Positions 6,512 to 14,439 of a stretch of 27,075 nt of DNA are shown here, one piece after another. Location: positions 1-27,075 of IMG/VR virus record IMGVR_UViG_3300006923_000100; one strand, written 5' to 3'. A model generated the notes under the pieces. The model did not search any database and was not told the DNA's origin. It was given only the letters and a program-made list of their open reading frames with translations. The DNA is from a virus. The position numbers and the translations under genes were made by a program. The stretch's first letter is position 1; each line of letters begins with the position of its first letter.

Positions 6512-6604
6512 TTAGTATCCTAAATATAAAAGTGTAATTAAAACCCCAGCGAAAAATGACATTGCCACATCAAACCAGAGTGATTCTTTTGTTTTATCTT
6601 TCAC
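6512..6604 (-). CDS. Single-pass membrane mini-protein (30 aa, GTG start)
   Basis: A GTG at 6604 opens a 30-codon frame with a charged start (KDKTKESLWFD) and a hydrophobic segment AMSFFAGVLITLLYLGY long enough to span the membrane. AAAGGAG lies 6 nt before the GTG, one of the best ribosome sites in the window, and the frame is the first on the P3 transcript. The function is unknown. Early single-pass phage peptides often act on host membrane proteins, but nothing here shows that. Confidence 0.65.
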   Translation of the reverse strand: MKDKTKESLWFDVAMSFFAGVLITLLYLGY

Positions 6605-6633
6605 AATAAACTCCTTTCTCAATCTCTATATAC

Positions 6634-6683
6634 ATTATATCAAATATTGCAGCTATTGTAAAGGTATAAATGTAACAAAATGT
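6634..6683 (-). promoter_or_regulatory. Early-type sigma70 promoter P3
   Basis: The minus strand has -35 TTTACA (6657-6662), a 17-nt spacer and perfect -10 TATAAT (6634-6639) preceded by TGA. The shared upstream element ACATTTTGTTACATTT lies 5 nt from the -35 (6668-6683). The leader carries GAGATTGAGA as at P1 and leads straight into the AAAGGAG ribosome site of the 30-aa peptide. This is the strongest-looking promoter in the window. Confidence 0.85.
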
Positions 6684-6701
6684 TTCAATGGTGTGTAAGT
6701 A

Positions 6702-6902
6702 TCACCCAAGTAAATATTTCATTATAGCATCATATAAATCATATCGGTTATCACTAAAGTTCCAGAATAATACAAACCAAATAGTCAACATTAATAATGA
6801 CCAACCACTTTGGTCTTGTTTGATATTAATGTATTTGTAGATTGGTTGTTTTTTATCATTAATTGCATTAAGTAATCTATTTTCAAATTCATCTTTATTC
6901 AT
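6702..6902 (-). CDS. Small membrane protein (66 aa)
   Basis: Not recognised. A charged N-terminal helix (MNKDEFENRLLNAINDKK) is followed by one hydrophobic segment (WSLLMLTIWFVLFW) and a short polar C-terminus, suggesting a single-pass inner-membrane protein. It follows the DNA ligase gene with a 4-nt overlap and is the last gene before the P3 region. Confidence 0.7.
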   Translation of the reverse strand: MNKDEFENRLLNAINDKKQPIYKYINIKQDQSGWSLLMLTIWFVLFWNFSDNRYDLYDAIMKYLLG

Positions 6903-8242
6903 GCTAATTCCTCAAGCTTATTAGCGATAGCCTTATCGTTTCTCATTTCAATGAACACAGGAAGAAAAAGCGATTTAATAGTATCATCAGTTTTATTTGC
7001 TATTATTTCATTATATTTAATTTCAACAATCTGGCCAATCATGTTATCTGAAAAATATAAATCGCGTTGTTCATCGTCAAAGCCAGTACCGACGGCGCAT
7101 TCTAAGTGCCCATCCTCTGATTCGCAAATAAAACTGCCAAGCTTTTTTCTGTACTTACCCGTCCCTTCAATGACTGCTTTAATCCTCAGTTCAGCAGTAT
7201 TCTCTACTTTCATTTTAATGCAGTCTTTAGTTCGTTTAGCTTGGTATTCTGCATTAGCATTCTTTAGAATGATACCCTCTTGACCATTAGCAATTTGCTT
7301 ATGATAATATTGTTCAGTTTGATAGAAGTTATCAACTTGAATACCTTCTACTATTCTAATCATATCTGAAGTATCAAATAATTTAATTAGAGTTTTAAAT
7401 CTATTAGTATATGGTATAGTAGAATAACCTGCCCAGAATGAAGAAATACTAACCATGTCCCATGCAACAAACACTAGTCTATCTGCATCTTCAGGAGTAA
7501 TAGTTCCTCTTACTGCTTTATTACAGATACCATTGCCGGTTCTGCGATTCTCATAACCAAGTTGATCTTTTTTCAATACAAGTAGCTCGCCATCTATAGC
7601 GACTTTAGAGTTAGTACCTAATATTTTGCCCAAGCTCTTTTCAAATTTTCCATGTGTTTCTATATCTTTACCACTACGTGTCCGTAAAACAACCTTAGAG
7701 CCTTCGATGAATACAATGGCTCTCATGCCATCCATTTTGACTTGTGCATATGCAGGATAGTCAATATTGCTCAGAGCTTTTTCGCTCATCTTTTCACAGA
7801 GTAATACTTTAAACTCAGGAATAGTACCTGGTCTCGCTTTATTGATAGATGATACTGATACTCCGCAATCGAGTGATCGTTTTAGAATCATGTCGATAAC
7901 ATTTGCTTCGGATGCATTGAGCTTCTCTAACTCAATACCGAGAGTTTTCTTATCCTGATTATTTGCAGAACCCTTGCTGTTCAGATTATCCAATATTGGC
8001 CAGATGATGCTAATATCTCTGTAGCCCACCTTATGTATTTTTAAGTTTATTACTTCTTTAATACTATCTACTGAACTGATATAATAATTATTGTATGGAT
8101 TATATGTATACTCAATTGCTTTAAGAAAAGCAACATTCGTAGCCATGGCATCCTCCAATATAACAATTTTATCCTTTCTGCCGGGTGTATCCTTTAATAA
8201 CTGAATCAACTCAGATACATATTTGTTTTTATAATTTACCAT
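6899..8242 (-). CDS. 30: ATP-dependent DNA ligase, T4 gp30 type (447 aa)
   Basis: This enzyme seals nicks in replicating and repaired phage DNA. The adenylation motif KMDGMR (K169 accepts AMP) is followed by DGELLV (motif III), EGIILKN (motif IV) and CIKMKV (motif V), then an OB-fold-like C-terminus with CAVGTGFDDE. The N-terminal 150 residues correspond to the helical DNA-binding domain of gp30. Its length is close to that of T4 ligase (487 aa). It lies directly after the RNase H gene, so the two enzymes of Okazaki-fragment processing are adjacent. Confidence 0.93.
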   Translation of the reverse strand: MVNYKNKYVSELIQLLKDTPGRKDKIVILEDAMATNVAFLKAIEYTYNPYNNYYISSVDSIKEVINLKIHKVGYRDISIIWPILDNLNSKGSANNQDKKTLGIELEKLNASEANVIDMILKRSLDCGVSVSSINKARPGTIPEFKVLLCEKMSEKALSNIDYPAYAQVKMDGMRAIVFIEGSKVVLRTRSGKDIETHGKFEKSLGKILGTNSKVAIDGELLVLKKDQLGYENRRTGNGICNKAVRGTITPEDADRLVFVAWDMVSISSFWAGYSTIPYTNRFKTLIKLFDTSDMIRIVEGIQVDNFYQTEQYYHKQIANGQEGIILKNANAEYQAKRTKDCIKMKVENTAELRIKAVIEGTGKYRKKLGSFICESEDGHLECAVGTGFDDEQRDLYFSDNMIGQIVEIKYNEIIANKTDDTIKSLFLPVFIEMRNDKAIANKLEELA

Positions 8243-8243
8243 T

Positions 8244-9122
8244 TCATTTCACTCCAAAGAAATCATCAATACTATCTAATAGTATTTTCATTTTATTTTT
8301 CATAAAGTACGAGTATAGTCTATTTGCTTTTGCTCTGATTGGAGCTTCTGCTGCTTCTCGTATCTTCTCTTTATATTTATGCGGCAAAAGAGATAAGTCA
8401 ATCATCTGCTTATTAGTTTCAAATCTTTCAGCTAATACAGCATCACCCTGGGTTATAAGAGCCAATGGCTTGGGCATCCAGTCTGCTAATAGTTTTTTAG
8501 TTATAGCCTTTTGTCGATAGCCATCTATTGTAAAAGCATCTTCAACAGATAGCACATTTGGTACACCATCGCTCTTATCGCCACGGATAGTATGCTCTTT
8601 GATATACTCTAGTGGATATTTTTCAACCAATTGCTTTTTGATGATCGGTGAGAATTGTTTCACGCCTGGGTATCTCTGGAGTTGACGAAAGTCTTTATCG
8701 CCGGATACGATCATTACGGGCTCGTGCATATCTTTATTCTCACAGAGCCATCCAATTATATCATCAGCTTCACATCGTGGGACTTCTAATATTCTATATG
8801 GGAAATATTGTTTCAACTCTTGGGTGATATTACCAACAATAGAAAATATCTTACCCCAGTCAATTTTAGACTCTTCTCTCTTGACTTTACGTTTATGCTT
8901 ATAGTGCTTGAAGTAATCATATCTCCAATTACTATTGCCCTTACCATGAGTACAATCAAGAGTAATAACCATTTCGCCATATTCGTCTCGGTACTTCTTA
9001 TTGAACATGCGGATACGATTTAATATCAAATGACGAATAAAGTTTTCGTTAATATCATCCGAGTTTTTTAAATCTGTATGGATAGCACCGAATACGAGAC
9101 CAGAGTAGTCCAGAATTATCAT
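8244..9122 (-). CDS. rnh: RNase H / 5' flap exonuclease, T4 Rnh type (292 aa)
   Basis: The protein belongs to the FEN1/PIN-like 5' nuclease family that removes RNA primers from lagging-strand DNA. It shows MIILDYSG at the N-terminus (D5), a later VITLDCTHG, the acidic cluster RCEADDIIGW, SGDKDFRQL, and RGDKSDGVPNV as the helix-hairpin-helix entry. All are typical metal-binding or DNA-binding positions of this family. It is followed at once by the ligase gene. Just before its ATG lies a relic of a homing endonuclease (9122-9208) whose stop overlaps this ATG as TAATG. Confidence 0.92.
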   Translation of the reverse strand: MIILDYSGLVFGAIHTDLKNSDDINENFIRHLILNRIRMFNKKYRDEYGEMVITLDCTHGKGNSNWRYDYFKHYKHKRKVKREESKIDWGKIFSIVGNITQELKQYFPYRILEVPRCEADDIIGWLCENKDMHEPVMIVSGDKDFRQLQRYPGVKQFSPIIKKQLVEKYPLEYIKEHTIRGDKSDGVPNVLSVEDAFTIDGYRQKAITKKLLADWMPKPLALITQGDAVLAERFETNKQMIDLSLLPHKYKEKIREAAEAPIRAKANRLYSYFMKNKMKILLDSIDDFFGVK

Positions 9123-9208
9123 TATATATTTTCCTTTAATTTACAATTATCAAAATGGTATCTGGTCATATTTGGACCTTTACCTTCTTTCTTACAGTGT
9201 GAGCATAT
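9122..9208 (-). pseudogene. Homing-endonuclease C-terminal zinc-finger relic
   Basis: In this frame the minus strand reads CSHCKKEGKGPNMTRYHFDN followed by C-K-L-K and ends TAA at the RNase H ATG. It closely matches the C-terminal zinc finger of the GIY-YIG endonuclease at 12954-13838 (CPHCNFTGRGPNMKRYHFDK then C) and the finger of the one at 23857-24627. No upstream endonuclease domain or start codon is present. It therefore looks like the surviving 3' end of a third homing endonuclease, deleted or left by recombination. Confidence 0.7.
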
Positions 9209-9270
9209 ATCAATCCAGCAGTAAAACCAATACTGATGCCCGATAGTAGTAATAAATAAATTGTAGTCAT
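9166..9270 (-). CDS. Membrane mini-protein (34 aa) overlapping the zinc-finger relic
   Basis: An ATG at 9270 overlaps the upstream gene's stop as ATGA and opens 34 codons: MTTIYLLLLSGISIGFTAGL, a likely membrane segment, then a basic tail (HTVRKKVKVQI). The second half is read in a different frame from the zinc-finger relic on the same DNA, so the present C-terminus may have been created when the endonuclease arrived or was lost. Confidence 0.5.
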   Translation of the reverse strand: MTTIYLLLLSGISIGFTAGLIYAHTVRKKVKVQI

Positions 9271-9635
9271 TTTATTCTCCCGTCATGTATAATTTTTCTA
9301 ATAATAGTTTTACTATCTTTATCTACTAATTGCAATTCAATTACATCTGTAGAATATACAGAATATACAGTAAAATCAGAAAATGTTTTAACCATTGCGT
9401 TTCTTCGTAGCCCACCATTAACTCTTACCCATATTGCCTTTGCATGTGAGTAGCCAGTCATTGAATAATAAAAACTAACCCAATTCTTACCAAAATGAAA
9501 TTGTTGTACTATTATAGTATCTTCATTTGGTTCTGCAATATATTCTCCTATTGTATCATATTGAGTGAGCCCTGTAAAGAACATACACACTATAAATGCT
9601 ACATGGTATAACTTATTTGATTTTTCAAACTTCAT
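9267..9635 (-). CDS. Hypothetical membrane-anchored or secreted protein (122 aa)
   Basis: Not recognised. A basic N-terminus (MKFEKSNK) leads into a hydrophobic stretch (LYHVAFIVCMFFTGL), which is either an uncleaved anchor or a signal peptide. The rest is a beta-rich domain with aromatic residues (NWVSFYYSMTGYSHAKAIWV). It would face the periplasm if the anchor is used. It is coupled by ATGA to both neighbours. Confidence 0.7.
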   Translation of the reverse strand: MKFEKSNKLYHVAFIVCMFFTGLTQYDTIGEYIAEPNEDTIIVQQFHFGKNWVSFYYSMTGYSHAKAIWVRVNGGLRRNAMVKTFSDFTVYSVYSTDVIELQLVDKDSKTIIRKIIHDGRIK

Positions 9636-10939
9636 ACACGTTTTAAATCCTCTGTAAATTGAAAAATATAATTAGCAGATGCCCAAAGTTTTAAGTCTTT
9701 CATAATATTTTTTATGTCAAGCTTTAGTTTATCTACTGATTCCTTTGAGAATGACGATATTCTAAGATTCATCAGGTCTGTGATATATTTCCTCTTAATC
9801 GAGATAGCCAATGCCTGGCTACGTATATCTGCTGATGTTTTATTCTTGAGTACAATCTTATGGTTATTGACTGAATTAATAAACAATAACTTATCTTGCA
9901 AAAAGTCCAGCTGTTCCATATCTCGCTTTATATAATAATCATATCTGATAGGGTATTGTTGTACTCTCCATGTACAGAAATATTTAATAATCTCTATAAC
10001 ATTATCAAATAACTTTAATTTGCCATTTTCATCAATGGTAGTTAAATTCTCATTTAAAGTCTTTTCTAATTTGAACATCTTGAGTATTCTAGCCTCAGTC
10101 ATATTCCTGTGCCGCTTAAATGTTATGGTGAAATCGAAACCTGATTTGTTACAATTATCAACATAAGATACAATATCATTATTATCATCCAGCTTATCAA
10201 GAATGTGTATGTACCGTTCTCTTTCAATGCCAACAGGTATCTCTGTAATACGAATTTTAGTCTTTGAAATATGTTCATATTTTCCTCTACATATATATTT
10301 CCCATTGTTTTCATATACACTACCCTTGAAATTATTAAAATAAGGTAAGCATTTTCTGTTATCTATATTCTTTCCACTGATATAATCAATGCATAGTTTC
10401 TTTAATATTTTAGGGTCTCTTGGTTGAATCTCTGTAGCATATCCAATTGCTATACCCTTTATTGGATTCACTAAAACCCAAGGTATCACTGGTAGATAGT
10501 GTTTGGGTACAGGGTCTTCCGCATCCAATGTTTGATAATTATCTAACAAATCATTATCAATAAAATATTTATCAAATGAATTGGATAATCCAGAGTATGT
10601 ATATCTTGCAGCAGCAGGAGCATTAATCAATCTAGAGCCAAAGCTACCCTCACCATCAAGCAATGGAATATTGTTATTCCACTCTGCAACCATCGCAGGG
10701 ATAGCAGATTCTAGTGATGCTGGGCCATGCAAATAATTCGCTAGCGATATACAATTTCCGCCCAATGAAGAAGTTTTGATTTTTTTATTAGATGCAGATT
10801 TAATAGCAGTATATAATACCTTACGTTGTGATACCTTCAAGCCATCAATACATGAAGGTATTGACCTACTTGACAGGACGTACTCTGAGTACGATTTGTA
10901 TTCATTGTCGATAAACGATGTTACTGTTTTATTCATCAA
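9632..10939 (-). CDS. 52: DNA topoisomerase II, DNA-cleaving subunit, T4 gp52 type (435 aa)
   Basis: This subunit cuts and rejoins both DNA strands in the phage type II topoisomerase. It opens with SIPSCIDGLKVSQRKVLYTA, the GyrA/ParC-type helix-turn-helix region, then has HGPASLESAI and AARYTYSG, where Y113 is the predicted DNA-linking tyrosine. A GIAIGYATEIQPRDP segment follows, as in gp52, and a coiled-coil-like region lies near the C-terminus. Its length is very near T4 gp52 (442 aa). It lies two genes after the ATPase subunit, separated by a small zinc-finger protein. Confidence 0.93.
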   Translation of the reverse strand: MMNKTVTSFIDNEYKSYSEYVLSSRSIPSCIDGLKVSQRKVLYTAIKSASNKKIKTSSLGGNCISLANYLHGPASLESAIPAMVAEWNNNIPLLDGEGSFGSRLINAPAAARYTYSGLSNSFDKYFIDNDLLDNYQTLDAEDPVPKHYLPVIPWVLVNPIKGIAIGYATEIQPRDPKILKKLCIDYISGKNIDNRKCLPYFNNFKGSVYENNGKYICRGKYEHISKTKIRITEIPVGIERERYIHILDKLDDNNDIVSYVDNCNKSGFDFTITFKRHRNMTEARILKMFKLEKTLNENLTTIDENGKLKLFDNVIEIIKYFCTWRVQQYPIRYDYYIKRDMEQLDFLQDKLLFINSVNNHKIVLKNKTSADIRSQALAISIKRKYITDLMNLRISSFSKESVDKLKLDIKNIMKDLKLWASANYIFQFTEDLKRV

Positions 10940-11114
10940 AATCTAGCTCCAATTGCTCGCCGAGTAATTTATATGCACAATCTGCACACATCCCAGCTCT
11001 TTTATCTCCAATAAATTCATCGCCACAGCAATGACATTTATTTGTGTAATTGCCAGGTGCCCACCAATGTCTCTTTGGACGATTGTCTTGTTTTAATTTA
11101 TCCCAGTAAATCAT
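10929..11114 (-). CDS. Zinc-ribbon mini-protein between topoisomerase genes (61 aa)
   Basis: The segment CHCCGDEFIGDKRAGMCADC contains two Cys pairs spaced like a small zinc ribbon. The N-terminus is basic and Trp-rich (KRHWWAPGNY); the C-terminus is acidic (LELDFDE). Its ATG overlaps the end of the large topoisomerase subunit by 4 nt, and its stop lies 11 nt inside the gp52 gene, so all three genes are translated as a unit. It may bind the enzyme or DNA, but this rests on position only. Confidence 0.75.
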   Translation of the reverse strand: MIYWDKLKQDNRPKRHWWAPGNYTNKCHCCGDEFIGDKRAGMCADCAYKLLGEQLELDFDE

Positions 11115-12937
11115 ATTGCCAACCAGTCCTTTCTTTTTTGTGAATCATTACCAAATGCAATATTCAAAGATTCCTCAGCATCTTCATCCAGAGTAACCTC
11201 TTCAAGTATAGGGTCATTTATCATCAGTTCATATTCAGATTCAGGCAGACCACCCAACCCTTTAAAGTATTTTACATTCCATCCATTATACTTTGATTGA
11301 TCAAAATCATCTAATGAATAGAATCGTTTTATCTGTTTTCCTTTAGTCGCTATCAATATGGGCGATTTAACTATATTCAATCGTCCATCAAATAGGTCTG
11401 GCCATAGATGAAAGAAGTTAATCAATAGCCCACAAATAGATAGACCATCATAATCAGCATCAGCAAGGATATTGATCTTGCCAATATTTAATCCGATAGG
11501 AGCTGCTCCAATATTCAATCCAATGATTGCCATCAAGTTCTTCAGCTCTTCGTTCTTCAATATCTCTGTTGGCTTCTTACCAGATATGTTTAATACCTTA
11601 CCCTTGAGTGGAAATCCGGAATGTATAGCTGGATCTCTAACATTACATAATTGACCGATTGCTGATGCTCCCTCTGTAATAAACAGGACCTTATCCTTTG
11701 GTCGCTTTGAGTTGGCTGGTATGTAACTAGCAACCCTAACTCGCTTTTGAGTTCGTTGGGCTCGTTTAATTGCAACTCTCTCTGCCGCTTCAGATTTAAG
11801 TTTCTTAGTCTCAATGATAGGGTCGATAATATTGTCATTCTTCAATACCTTTCGTATAAATGAAGCATTACCAAGTTCAGTAAATAATTTCTTGAATTCA
11901 CTACTTGGATTGCTAATATATTCTTTCGTCTGACTTCTAAATTTAGGATTATTGATTTTATCTGATATCAATATGATACCAAGATGATTACGAATATCTG
12001 CAGGAGTTATTTTCAGCTTCTTGAATCGCTTATTGAAGTGGACTAGCATCCCTTCAATTAATTTATTCATAGCTACTCGTACATGTGTACCACCTTCATA
12101 GGTATCTATACCATTGACAAATGATACATGCGATGGCTCATCCACTGGAAATATAGCTAATTTAAAGTTTTCTGATTGTTGTATTAATACATCATCAGAA
12201 TATAGCTCAGCATATTTCTTGAATGATTTTAACCGAATGGTTTTATTATTTAATTTGAATGCTATGTCAGGAAAACATACTGCTAAATCTGACAATCGTT
12301 TCTCTATAAGCCCCATATGAACAGAATCTAATCCATTCAGGGTCTTGGCAAATCGTGTAAAATCAGGAGTAAACTCGACAGAAGTTCCACAATACTTCAT
12401 CCCGCGGGATTTGGTGATCTTTACTTTGCTTGAACTCATATTATCTGATGATACAAGATTAAATTTCTTCTTGCCATCATTTGTCTCTGCCCTAAAGACA
12501 GTTGACATAATATTTACTAAAGTAGATCCCAGACCATGAGTTCCAATACTGACAAAAGAATCATTGATAAAATTGCCACCAGCACGGAGACTAGTAAAGG
12601 CCATCTCTGCTTGAGTTTTTCCTCGTTGCTTGTCGATGACGATAGGTATACCTCTACCATTGTCAGCAACTTTGATCGTATTTCCCTTAATATTAATATT
12701 AATCTTATTAGCATATTTGTACCCAGTCCTTAGTGCTTCGTCTATTGAGTTTGAAATAATCTCGTCAAATAATTTAATCACTGCTGGACAATATCGTATA
12801 TCACCTTTTACGATCTTTCCTGCACCATTAATATGATATTTAGAGTGATTACTCAGTGAGGTATCACCCAAATACATCCCACTTCTTTGTAAAACATGTT
12901 CAATTTCAGTCAACTGAATGACTTCGTTCTTTCTCAT
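11111..12937 (-). CDS. 39: DNA topoisomerase II ATPase-TOPRIM subunit, fused gp39/gp60 type (608 aa)
   Basis: The N-terminal GHKL ATPase domain shows FDEIISNSIDEA (E59, N63), ADNGRGIP (D92-G95) and IGTHGLGSTLVN (131-142). The transducer domain follows, and the TOPRIM domain has ITEGASAIGQ (E422) and LADADYDG (D493, D495, D497). It supplies ATP-driven strand passage and the Mg-binding half of the cleavage site, working with gp52. In T4 these parts are split into gp39 and gp60, with a translational bypass in gene 60; here they form one intact frame. A short repeated stretch (IGLNIG twice, near 472-486) precedes the DxDxD motif. Confidence 0.93.
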   Translation of the reverse strand: MRKNEVIQLTEIEHVLQRSGMYLGDTSLSNHSKYHINGAGKIVKGDIRYCPAVIKLFDEIISNSIDEALRTGYKYANKININIKGNTIKVADNGRGIPIVIDKQRGKTQAEMAFTSLRAGGNFINDSFVSIGTHGLGSTLVNIMSTVFRAETNDGKKKFNLVSSDNMSSSKVKITKSRGMKYCGTSVEFTPDFTRFAKTLNGLDSVHMGLIEKRLSDLAVCFPDIAFKLNNKTIRLKSFKKYAELYSDDVLIQQSENFKLAIFPVDEPSHVSFVNGIDTYEGGTHVRVAMNKLIEGMLVHFNKRFKKLKITPADIRNHLGIILISDKINNPKFRSQTKEYISNPSSEFKKLFTELGNASFIRKVLKNDNIIDPIIETKKLKSEAAERVAIKRAQRTQKRVRVASYIPANSKRPKDKVLFITEGASAIGQLCNVRDPAIHSGFPLKGKVLNISGKKPTEILKNEELKNLMAIIGLNIGAAPIGLNIGKINILADADYDGLSICGLLINFFHLWPDLFDGRLNIVKSPILIATKGKQIKRFYSLDDFDQSKYNGWNVKYFKGLGGLPESEYELMINDPILEEVTLDEDAEESLNIAFGNDSQKRKDWLAI

Positions 12938-12953
12938 TATACAATTTACCTTA

Positions 12954-13838
12954 TCACTTTTTCAATTTAGAACATTTATCAAAATGGTATCTTTTCATGT
13001 TAGGGCCCCTGCCTGTAAAATTACAGTGTGGACAAGTATGTTCAGTTCTAACTATTTTGAATTTAATTCTGCCTTTGCTATATCCACTAGGAATATTATG
13101 CGATGGTACTCTTAAATTTTCTTTGCCATTATTAACCCAAATTGTACCCCTAGTTGGATTATTTTCTTTCATCCACTTGGAATGTGCTTCAGCACAACCC
13201 CTTTCTTTATATACAATTTTAGATTTATCTATATTTTCGTAAAATTCTTTTTTATTTTCTTTTTTCCATTTAATTACAGATTCTTTTATTTTCTGCCTTG
13301 TTTCTGGCCGTTTAGAACTATTATTATCACCACTATTTTTAGCACCAATTCGCTGATATCCAGTTAAACCATCTTCTCCAATAATATTCATAGTATTTTG
13401 TGTTTTCTTTGTTCTTTGTTTAACAATATCTGGATTATCTTTATATGTCTGCTTTACTTTAATGTTTGAATTTTCTTGTATAGTTAATCCATTTTCACAC
13501 ATAATCTGCTTTCTAGTTTTTGCTCCAGCTAAAGCTTTGGTATATGGATCTGAAGCGCCAAGGTTTGCTTTATTCATACATCGGTCATGATGAAGAAACT
13601 TCTTTATTACTCTAGTTTCCCATAGTTGTGTTTTAATAGGGCAATCAAACTTTTTTCGTATTTCATAAGTAAAATCATCTTCACCATATTTTTCTATTAA
13701 CTCATTTACAGTTTTGCTGGATGTAAAATAAGTAGCCCACAAATCAGCAAATTTAGCAGTTTCACTATATCTTGAACCATAATAAAATAAACCTGTAGTC
13801 TTATTTACTATTAAATACGTATAATTCTCTCTGGTCAT
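12954..13838 (-). CDS. GIY-YIG-type homing endonuclease with C-terminal zinc finger (294 aa)
   Basis: The N-terminus is a divergent GIY-YIG domain (TYLIVNKTTGLFYYGSRYS, then EKYGEDDFTYEI, then WETRVIKKFL carrying the conserved Glu). The middle is rich in Lys/Asn with NUMOD-like DNA-binding repeats, then IWVNNGKENLRV. The C-terminus is a zinc finger, CPHCNFTGRGPNMKRYHFDK then C. Such free-standing enzymes cut a related genome lacking the gene and spread by repair. It lies between a small gene and the topoisomerase gene and splits no recognisable coding frame. Its ribosome site is inside a hairpin that also encloses a late promoter. Confidence 0.85.
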   Translation of the reverse strand: MTRENYTYLIVNKTTGLFYYGSRYSETAKFADLWATYFTSSKTVNELIEKYGEDDFTYEIRKKFDCPIKTQLWETRVIKKFLHHDRCMNKANLGASDPYTKALAGAKTRKQIMCENGLTIQENSNIKVKQTYKDNPDIVKQRTKKTQNTMNIIGEDGLTGYQRIGAKNSGDNNSSKRPETRQKIKESVIKWKKENKKEFYENIDKSKIVYKERGCAEAHSKWMKENNPTRGTIWVNNGKENLRVPSHNIPSGYSKGRIKFKIVRTEHTCPHCNFTGRGPNMKRYHFDKCSKLKK

Positions 13839-13844
13839 AATTAT

Positions 13845-13909
13845 AACCCCCTATGTATATTGGTATAATTATTTATATTTTTAATTATTTCCAATGTACA
13901 TTAGGGGTT
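13845..13909 (-). promoter_or_regulatory. Hairpin hiding the endonuclease Shine-Dalgarno
   Basis: Arms at 13845-13863 and 13891-13909 match at 16 of 19 positions, and in the minus-strand RNA one mismatch becomes a G-U pair. The 3' arm contains AGGGGG, the ribosome site 8 nt before the ATG at 13838, paired with CCCC in the 5' arm. The 27-nt loop holds a TATAAATA late promoter. RNA read through from upstream would fold and block translation; RNA started in the loop would lack the 5' arm. Confidence 0.8.
13870..13877 (-). promoter_or_regulatory. T4-type late promoter inside the hairpin loop
   Basis: TATAAATA on the minus strand lies in the loop of the inverted repeat at 13845-13909. By T4 spacing transcription would start near 13864, after the 5' arm and just before the 3' arm, so the ribosome site AGGGGG stays free. 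This is the known design for late-only translation of T4 intron endonucleases. Confidence 0.75.
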
Positions 13910-13921
13910 GAATAATATAAT

Positions 13922-14125
13922 TTACTTATTAAGTAATGGATTACCGCGACAAATAGGAATACTATTATATGTCATGTTCTCTAAATCCAATTTATCATTT
14001 TTCAGGCCACAACCACCAATTGCTCTCGTTGCAGCTTCTTCCATATCACTGGCTACAACTGTGGCCATGTATGAATAATTTTCTTCCTGGCCCAGCCATA
14101 AATTATAAGTCTCTTTATACTTCAT
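13922..14125 (-). CDS. Hypothetical protein (67 aa)
   Basis: Not recognised. The sequence has the pattern of a small alpha/beta protein: YNLWLGQEENYSYMATVVAS is two likely strands and DMEEAATRAIGG a helix. A single Cys lies in each half. It overlaps the SH3-barrel gene upstream by 11 nt and is the last gene before the endonuclease insertion, with the inverted repeat beginning 12 nt past its stop. Confidence 0.7.
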   Translation of the reverse strand: MKYKETYNLWLGQEENYSYMATVVASDMEEAATRAIGGCGLKNDKLDLENMTYNSIPICRGNPLLNK

Positions 14126-14405
14126 GGTTATAAATCTCCAGTAACCGATCCCAACGGAATGATCTCCATCCTTGAGATTCTAAATCATATATTATTTGAA
14201 TGTCCTCGTTAATTGGACGATCACTTGATTCCTCAGATAATACTGAGGCTGGTAATTTATCTAATGATGTGGTGCCGATAAGAGCTCTCTTATCTCCATT
14301 TGCTTTAGTGAATACTAAAGTAGTTGTATTCTTCTTTATGAGTGCCTTTATTTCACGCTTAGCAGTTTTCTCACCGAAAAGATCTATCAATTCTTGATAT
14401 TGCAT
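14115..14405 (-). CDS. SH3-like beta-barrel phage protein, DUF2693 type (96 aa)
   Basis: The order KREIKALIKKNTTTLVFTKA, NGDKRALIGTTSLDKLP and a C-terminal WRSFRWDRLLEI is the pattern of the small SH3-barrel family (DUF2693/WYL_2-like) found in many T4-like phages: a helix, a strand carrying F-x-K-x-N-G, and a closing G-W-R-S-F-R strand. The role is unknown; nucleic-acid binding has been suggested for related folds. It is the first gene after promoter P4. Confidence 0.75.
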   Translation of the reverse strand: MQYQELIDLFGEKTAKREIKALIKKNTTTLVFTKANGDKRALIGTTSLDKLPASVLSEESSDRPINEDIQIIYDLESQGWRSFRWDRLLEIYNHEV

Positions 14406-14439
14406 GTTATTACCTTCCTATATTTCAAAAGATAATACT

